Assembly (NCBI RefSeq): GCF_003254575.1
Contig: NZ_QJUA01000019.1
Span: forward strand, 35,333-99,332
Origin: Mycobacterium kyogaense
Lineage (GTDB): Bacteria > Actinomycetota > Actinomycetes > Mycobacteriales > Mycobacteriaceae
Reading direction: 5' to 3'
Length of the DNA stretch: 64,000 bases
The notes under the pieces are model-generated. The model ran no database searches. It was given only the letters and a program-made list of their open reading frames with translations, and was not told the origin of the DNA. Shown here piece by piece: positions 59,987 to 64,000 of the stretch (the first letter of the stretch is position 1; each line of letters opens with the position of its first letter). The position numbers were made by a program, and so were the translations under genes.

Positions 59987-60007
59987 GCGGACGCGCCCTA
60001 CCCGAGA

Positions 60008-60052
60008 TTTCGGCGTGCAAACCTACGCTCAGCGACGAAAAGCACGCCGAAA
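60008..60052 (-). terminator. Hairpin terminator between leuS and ctaD
   Basis: TTTCGGCGTGC (60008-60018) is the reverse complement of GCACGCCGAAA (60042-60052), an 11-bp stem with a 23-nt loop. It starts 5 bp after the leuS stop and ends 22 bp before the ctaD ATG. Confidence 0.72.
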
Positions 60053-60056
60053 CCGC

Positions 60057-62888
60057 TCAGACGACGATGTTGACCAACCGGCCGGGCACCACGATCACCT
60101 TCTTGGGGGTGCGGCCCTCGACGAAGCCCGCGACTTTCTCGTCGGCCAGGGCAGCGGCCTCGACCACATCCGCGGCCGCGTCGGCGGCCACCGAGATCCG
60201 GCTGCGCACCTTGCCGTTGACCTGGACCGGGTACTCGACGGTGTCCTCCACCAGATACGCCGGATCGGCCACCGGGAACGGTCCGTGCGCCAGCGACCCG
60301 TCGTGCCCCAGCCGGGACCACAGCTCCTCGGCCAGGTGCGGGGCCAGCGGCGCCACCATCAGCACCAGTGGTTCGAGCGCCTCGCGCGCGGTCACCGACT
60401 GCTTGGTCAGGTGATTGGTGTACTCGATCAGCTTGGCTGCGGCGGTGTTGTTCCGCAGCGCCACATAGTCCTCGTTGACCCCGAAGATGGTGCGGTGCAA
60501 TACCTTCCGGGTGTCCTCGTCGGCAGCGTCGTCGGTGGCGCGCACCTGACCCGTCGCCTCGTCGACCACCAGGCGCCACACCCGCTGCAGGAAGCGGTGC
60601 GCGCCGACGACGTCCTTGGTCGCCCAGGGACGGGAGGCCTCCAGCGGACCCATCGACATCTCGTACACGCGCAGTGTGTCCGCGCCGTACTCCTCGCAGA
60701 TCTCGTCGGGCGAGACCGAGTTCTTCAAGCTCTTGCCGATCTTGCCGAACTCCTGGTTCACCTCCGCGCCGTCGTAGAAGAACTTCCCGTCCCGCTCGAC
60801 CACCTCTGCGGCCGGCACATACGTACCCCGCGAATCCGTGTACGCGAACGCCTGGATGTAGCCCTGGTTGACCAGCCGCCGGTACGGCTCCCGTGAACTG
60901 ACGTGGCCGAGGTCATGAAGAACCTTGTGCCAGAACCGCGAATACAGCAGGTGCAGCACCGCGTGCTCGACGCCGCCGACGTACAGATCGACACCGCCGG
61001 GATCGTTCGCGCCGTGCTCGGCCGGCCGCGGTCCCATCCAGTACGCCTCGTTCTCCTTGGCGCACATGGCCTCTTTGTTGTACGGATCGGTGTAGCGCAG
61101 CTCGTACCAGGAGCTGCCGGCCCACTGCGGCATCACGTTGGTGTCGCGGGTGTAGGGCTTCAATCCGTCACCGAGATCCAGTTCGACGTTCACCCAGTCG
61201 GAGGCCTTGGCCAGCGGCGGCGACGGCTCACTGTCGGCGTCGGTCGGGTCGAACAGCACCGGCGAATAGTCCGGCACGTCGGGCAGCTCGACGGGGAGGA
61301 GCTCTTCGGGCAGACCGTGGGCCCGCCCGTCGGCGTCGTAGACGATCGGGAACGGCTCGCCCCAGTACCGCTGCCGGGCGAACAGCCAGTCGCGCAGTTT
61401 GTATTCCACACGAGCCCGCCCGCGCCCGTCGGCAACCAGCCGTTCGGTGATCGCGGCCTTCGCGGCCGCCACGTCCAAGCCGTCGAGGAAGTCCGAGTTC
61501 ACCAGAGCGCCCTCGCCGCTGTACGCGGCGTCCGACACGTCTCCGCCGGAGATCACCTCGACGATCGGCAGGCCGAACTCCGTGGCGAAATCCCAGTCCC
61601 GCTGATCATGACCGGGCACCGCCATGATCGCGCCCGTGCCGTAGCCGGCGAGCACGTAGTCCGCGATGAACACCGGAACCTGTTGTCCGTTGGCCGGATT
61701 GACCGCATAGGAGCCGAGGAACACGCCGGTCTTGGTCTTGTTCTCCTGGCGCTCCAGATCCGACTTCGCCGCGATGGACGCCCGATAGCCCGCGACGGCC
61801 TCGCCTGGCGTCGCACCGCCGAAGCTCCACCGTGCGTCGACCCCGGCCGGCCAGTCCGCGGCGACGAGTTCGTCGACCAGCTCGTGCTCGGGGGCGAGCA
61901 CCAGATAGGTCGCACCGAACAGCGTGTCGGGCCGGGTGGTGAACACCTCGACATCGCCGGCGTCGGTTCCGAACAGCACGCTCGCGCCGGTCGACCGGCC
62001 GATCCAGTTGCGCTGCATGGTCTTGACCTTGTCCGGCCAGTCCAGCACGTCGAGATCCTCGAGCAGCCTGTCGGAGTAGGCGGTGATACGCATCATCCAC
62101 TGCCGCAACCGCTTCCGGAACACCGGGAAGTTGCCGCGCTCGCTGCGGCCGTCGGCGGTGACCTCCTCGTTGGCCAGCACCGTGCCCAGTCCCGGACACC
62201 AGTTCACCACCGAGTCGGCCAGGTAGACCAGGCGGTGGTCGGCCAGCACGTCGGCGCGTTCCCCATCGCTCAGCGACGACCAGCTGCGCCCGTCACCGAC
62301 CTCACGCGCACCGCTCTCGAATTCGGCGACCAGCTCGGCGATCGGCCGGGCCTTGTTCTGGGCCGGGTCGAACCAGGCATTGAAGATCTGCAGGAAGATC
62401 CACTGCGTCCACTTGTAGAAGTCGACGTCGGTGGTGGAGAAGCTGCGCCGGGTGTCATGGCCGAGCCCCAGCCGGCCCAGCTGGCGGCGGAAGTTGACGA
62501 TGTTGGCCTCGGTGCGGGTGCGCGGGTGGGTTCCCGTCTGGATCGCGTACTGCTCAGCGGGCAGACCGAACGCATCGAAACCCAACGCGTGCAGCACGTT
62601 TCGACCCGTCATGCGGTAGTACCGGGCGTAGACATCGGTCGCGATGTAGCCCAGCGGGTGACCGACGTGCAGCCCCTCACCTGACGGATACGGGAACATG
62701 TCCTGCACGAACATCTTGTCGGTGGGAACGGACGTCCCGTCAGCCGGCGCGAGCTCACCCACCGGGTTGGCCACGTTGAAGGTGCCGTCCTGCGACCACC
62801 GCTGCTGCCAGGATCGCTCGATCTCCCCGGCCAGCTCCGCGGCATAGCGGTAGCGGGGGGTGTCTTCGGAAGTCGGCGTGTCGATCAC
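60057..62888 (-). CDS. leuS: Leucyl-tRNA synthetase
   Basis: 943 aa. HIGH motif as HVGH (residues 74-77, in [21 protein letters not shown]); the class I catalytic core continues with [22 protein letters not shown]. The CP1 editing domain (~235-430) includes [25 protein letters not shown] appears as [15 protein letters not shown]. The C-terminal anticodon and tRNA-binding domain ends [13 protein letters not shown]. It charges tRNA-Leu in the cytoplasm. The gene is divergent from the mtc28-like antigen gene, as in M. tuberculosis Rv0040c-Rv0041. Confidence 0.98.
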   Translation of the reverse strand: MIDTPTSEDTPRYRYAAELAGEIERSWQQRWSQDGTFNVANPVGELAPADGTSVPTDKMFVQDMFPYPSGEGLHVGHPLGYIATDVYARYYRMTGRNVLHALGFDAFGLPAEQYAIQTGTHPRTRTEANIVNFRRQLGRLGLGHDTRRSFSTTDVDFYKWTQWIFLQIFNAWFDPAQNKARPIAELVAEFESGAREVGDGRSWSSLSDGERADVLADHRLVYLADSVVNWCPGLGTVLANEEVTADGRSERGNFPVFRKRLRQWMMRITAYSDRLLEDLDVLDWPDKVKTMQRNWIGRSTGASVLFGTDAGDVEVFTTRPDTLFGATYLVLAPEHELVDELVAADWPAGVDARWSFGGATPGEAVAGYRASIAAKSDLERQENKTKTGVFLGSYAVNPANGQQVPVFIADYVLAGYGTGAIMAVPGHDQRDWDFATEFGLPIVEVISGGDVSDAAYSGEGALVNSDFLDGLDVAAAKAAITERLVADGRGRARVEYKLRDWLFARQRYWGEPFPIVYDADGRAHGLPEELLPVELPDVPDYSPVLFDPTDADSEPSPPLAKASDWVNVELDLGDGLKPYTRDTNVMPQWAGSSWYELRYTDPYNKEAMCAKENEAYWMGPRPAEHGANDPGGVDLYVGGVEHAVLHLLYSRFWHKVLHDLGHVSSREPYRRLVNQGYIQAFAYTDSRGTYVPAAEVVERDGKFFYDGAEVNQEFGKIGKSLKNSVSPDEICEEYGADTLRVYEMSMGPLEASRPWATKDVVGAHRFLQRVWRLVVDEATGQVRATDDAADEDTRKVLHRTIFGVNEDYVALRNNTAAAKLIEYTNHLTKQSVTAREALEPLVLMVAPLAPHLAEELWSRLGHDGSLAHGPFPVADPAYLVEDTVEYPVQVNGKVRSRISVAADAAADVVEAAALADEKVAGFVEGRTPKKVIVVPGRLVNIVV

Positions 62889-63094
62889 GCCATCAGCGTA
62901 TAAGCCGCAGCCCAGCCGCCCCGCGGGCCACGGCTTGATCTCGGTTCCGTTGCGGATGCGTCAGGGGTTGGTCCCAGGTCGGTTCCAGCCCTGGTGACCG
63001 GCCCTGCGCCGTGGATACATTTCTCGCCTGCCCGGCCCCACGAGCACACGGGGCGTCTGGGAATCGGGCAGAGAGACTGGGAGGACGTCACTCG

Positions 63095-64000
63095 ATGAGC
63101 GAAATCGCCCGCGGCTGGCGGGTTCTGGCAGGAGGGGTAGGTGCGTGCACCGCCGCAGTGGTCGGTGTGCTCGCCCTCACCGCCACGGCGTCGGCACAAC
63201 CACTGCCGGTGCAGCCGACCCTGCCGTCCCCGGCGACCATCGCGCAGCCCGGCGTCGCCGCGGCCCCCGCGGGTGTGGCGCCCGTCACCGCGGGGGTGAC
63301 CGCCGTACCCGCCGGCGTCACCGCGCCTGTCGCCCCGCAGCCACAGATCGTGCCGGCCACCTCCGGCACGCTCACCGACTTCTTCGCGGCCAAGGGCGTC
63401 ACGTTGGAGCCGCAGTCCAGCCGTGACTTCCGCGCGCTCAACATCGTGCTGCCGATGCCACGCGGCTGGCAGCACATTCCCGACCCGAACGTGCCGGACG
63501 CCTTCGCGGTGATTGCCGATCGCGTCGGCGGCAACGGGCTCTACTCGTCGAACGCCCAGGTGGTGGTCTACAAGCTCGTCGGCGACTTCGACCCCAGAGA
63601 AGCGATCAGCCACGGTTTCATCGATGCCCAGCAGCAGCCGGCGTGGCGCGCCACCGACGCCTCGTTCGCCGACTTCGGCGGGATGCCCTCGTCGCTGATC
63701 GAGGGCACGTACCGGGAGAACGCGATGACGCTGAACACGTCGCGACGGCACGTGCTGGCGACCGTCGGCCCGGATCGCTACCTGGTCTCGCTGGCCGTCA
63801 CCACGAGCGTCGACCAGGTCGTCGCCGCCGCGGATGCCACCGAGGCGATCATCAAGGGCTTCAAGGTGAGTGTGCCGTCCGCGGCACCCGCGCCCGGTGC
63901 GCCGCTGGGCGCACCCCCCGTGCCGGCAGCCCCGGCGCCCCCTGCTCCTGCTGCCCCCGCTGCGGTGGCCCCCGCGCCGCAGCTGCTGGGACTGCAGGGT
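63095..64000 (+). CDS. Proline-rich secreted antigen of the Mtc28/LpqN type (cut by window end)
   Basis: 302 codons from ATG 63095 run to the last base with no stop. A signal peptide with a hydrophobic core ([19 protein letters not shown]) precedes an Ala/Pro/Val-rich stretch (~30-90) of repeated 'APAGV.PV' units. The LpqN-like domain (~95-260) has [42 protein letters not shown] and [17 protein letters not shown]. The rest is again Pro/Ala-rich. It is the counterpart of Rv0040c (mtc28), a 28-kDa secreted antigen, which is also divergent from leuS. Function in the envelope is unknown. Confidence 0.88.
   Translation, partial: MSEIARGWRVLAGGVGACTAAVVGVLALTATASAQPLPVQPTLPSPATIAQPGVAAAPAGVAPVTAGVTAVPAGVTAPVAPQPQIVPATSGTLTDFFAAKGVTLEPQSSRDFRALNIVLPMPRGWQHIPDPNVPDAFAVIADRVGGNGLYSSNAQVVVYKLVGDFDPREAISHGFIDAQQQPAWRATDASFADFGGMPSSLIEGTYRENAMTLNTSRRHVLATVGPDRYLVSLAVTTSVDQVVAAADATEAIIKGFKVSVPSAAPAPGAPLGAPPVPAAPAPPAPAAPAAVAPAPQLLGLQG

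Noticed and set aside
58625..60073. 482-codon open frame opposite ctaD
   Set aside because: Antisense shadow of a highly conserved gene; its composition (runs of Gln, Glu, His, Arg) is typical of high-GC frames with no function.
60903..62684. 593-codon open frame opposite leuS
   Set aside because: No start context or recognisable domain; exact antisense of leuS with its codon-phase effect.

Overview
The window is high-GC actinobacterial DNA from a mycobacterium, most likely a fast-growing Mycolicibacterium-type species. The evidence is gene order. Read right to left, the block from 36 to 64 kb follows the Mycobacterium tuberculosis order Rv0040c to Rv0058: mtc28-like antigen, leuS, MarR regulator, F420/LLM oxidoreductase, Rv0045c-type hydrolase, ino1, PadR regulator, DUF1707 and DUF5318 proteins, ponA1, GT87 glycosyltransferase, rpsF-ssb-rpsR-rplI and dnaB. 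Mycothiol-type DinB proteins, 13E12-type HNH proteins, Eis and glucosylglycerate hydrolase also fit. Species-level naming is inference.

Layout. 1-24 kb is a mosaic of small transcription units, mostly a regulator beside its probable target: AraC; TetR/sulfatase; ArsR/VOC; MerR/SnoaL/SDR; SOS-boxed HNH gene/YaeQ; membrane protein/TetR; MerR/hydrolase/MFS. Several divergent promoters carry readable operators. 24-34 kb, directly downstream of dnaB, is an accessory stretch of single-gene units facing both ways. It holds nucleotidyltransferase, GNAT (five genes, one fused to a nucleotidyltransferase), DUF3887-like, Nudix, methyltransferase, histidine phosphatase, P-loop kinase and proline iminopeptidase genes. 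Its intergenic gaps share short motifs (CTGTCT-NN-TKTCTAGA, and TGTCTC followed by GCGGT). 34-39 kb is the replication and ribosomal block: dnaB with a class-3-like intein, and rpsF-ssb-rpsR-rplI behind a structured leader. 39-48 kb is cell-envelope and inositol metabolism. 48-64 kb adds genes absent from the M. tuberculosis locus (eis-like, phoX-like, an amino-acid ABC transporter, ggH, an SDR and a ctaD copy) before leuS and the truncated mtc28-like gene.

Four genes are each broken by what could be a single-base change: an MFS transporter (short G run), a methyltransferase (short T run), a GNAT (TGA where Trp is expected) and an ABC ATPase (TAG where Gln is expected). Either these are real decay or they are consensus errors; raw reads would decide.

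Most notable: a perfect mycobacterial LexA box plus three DnaA-box-like 9-mers upstream of dnaB; the dnaB intein with an apparently dead single LAGLIDADG motif; a LexA box overlapping the start of the DUF222/HNH gene and facing a divergent YaeQ-family gene; and the motif-bordered accessory array.
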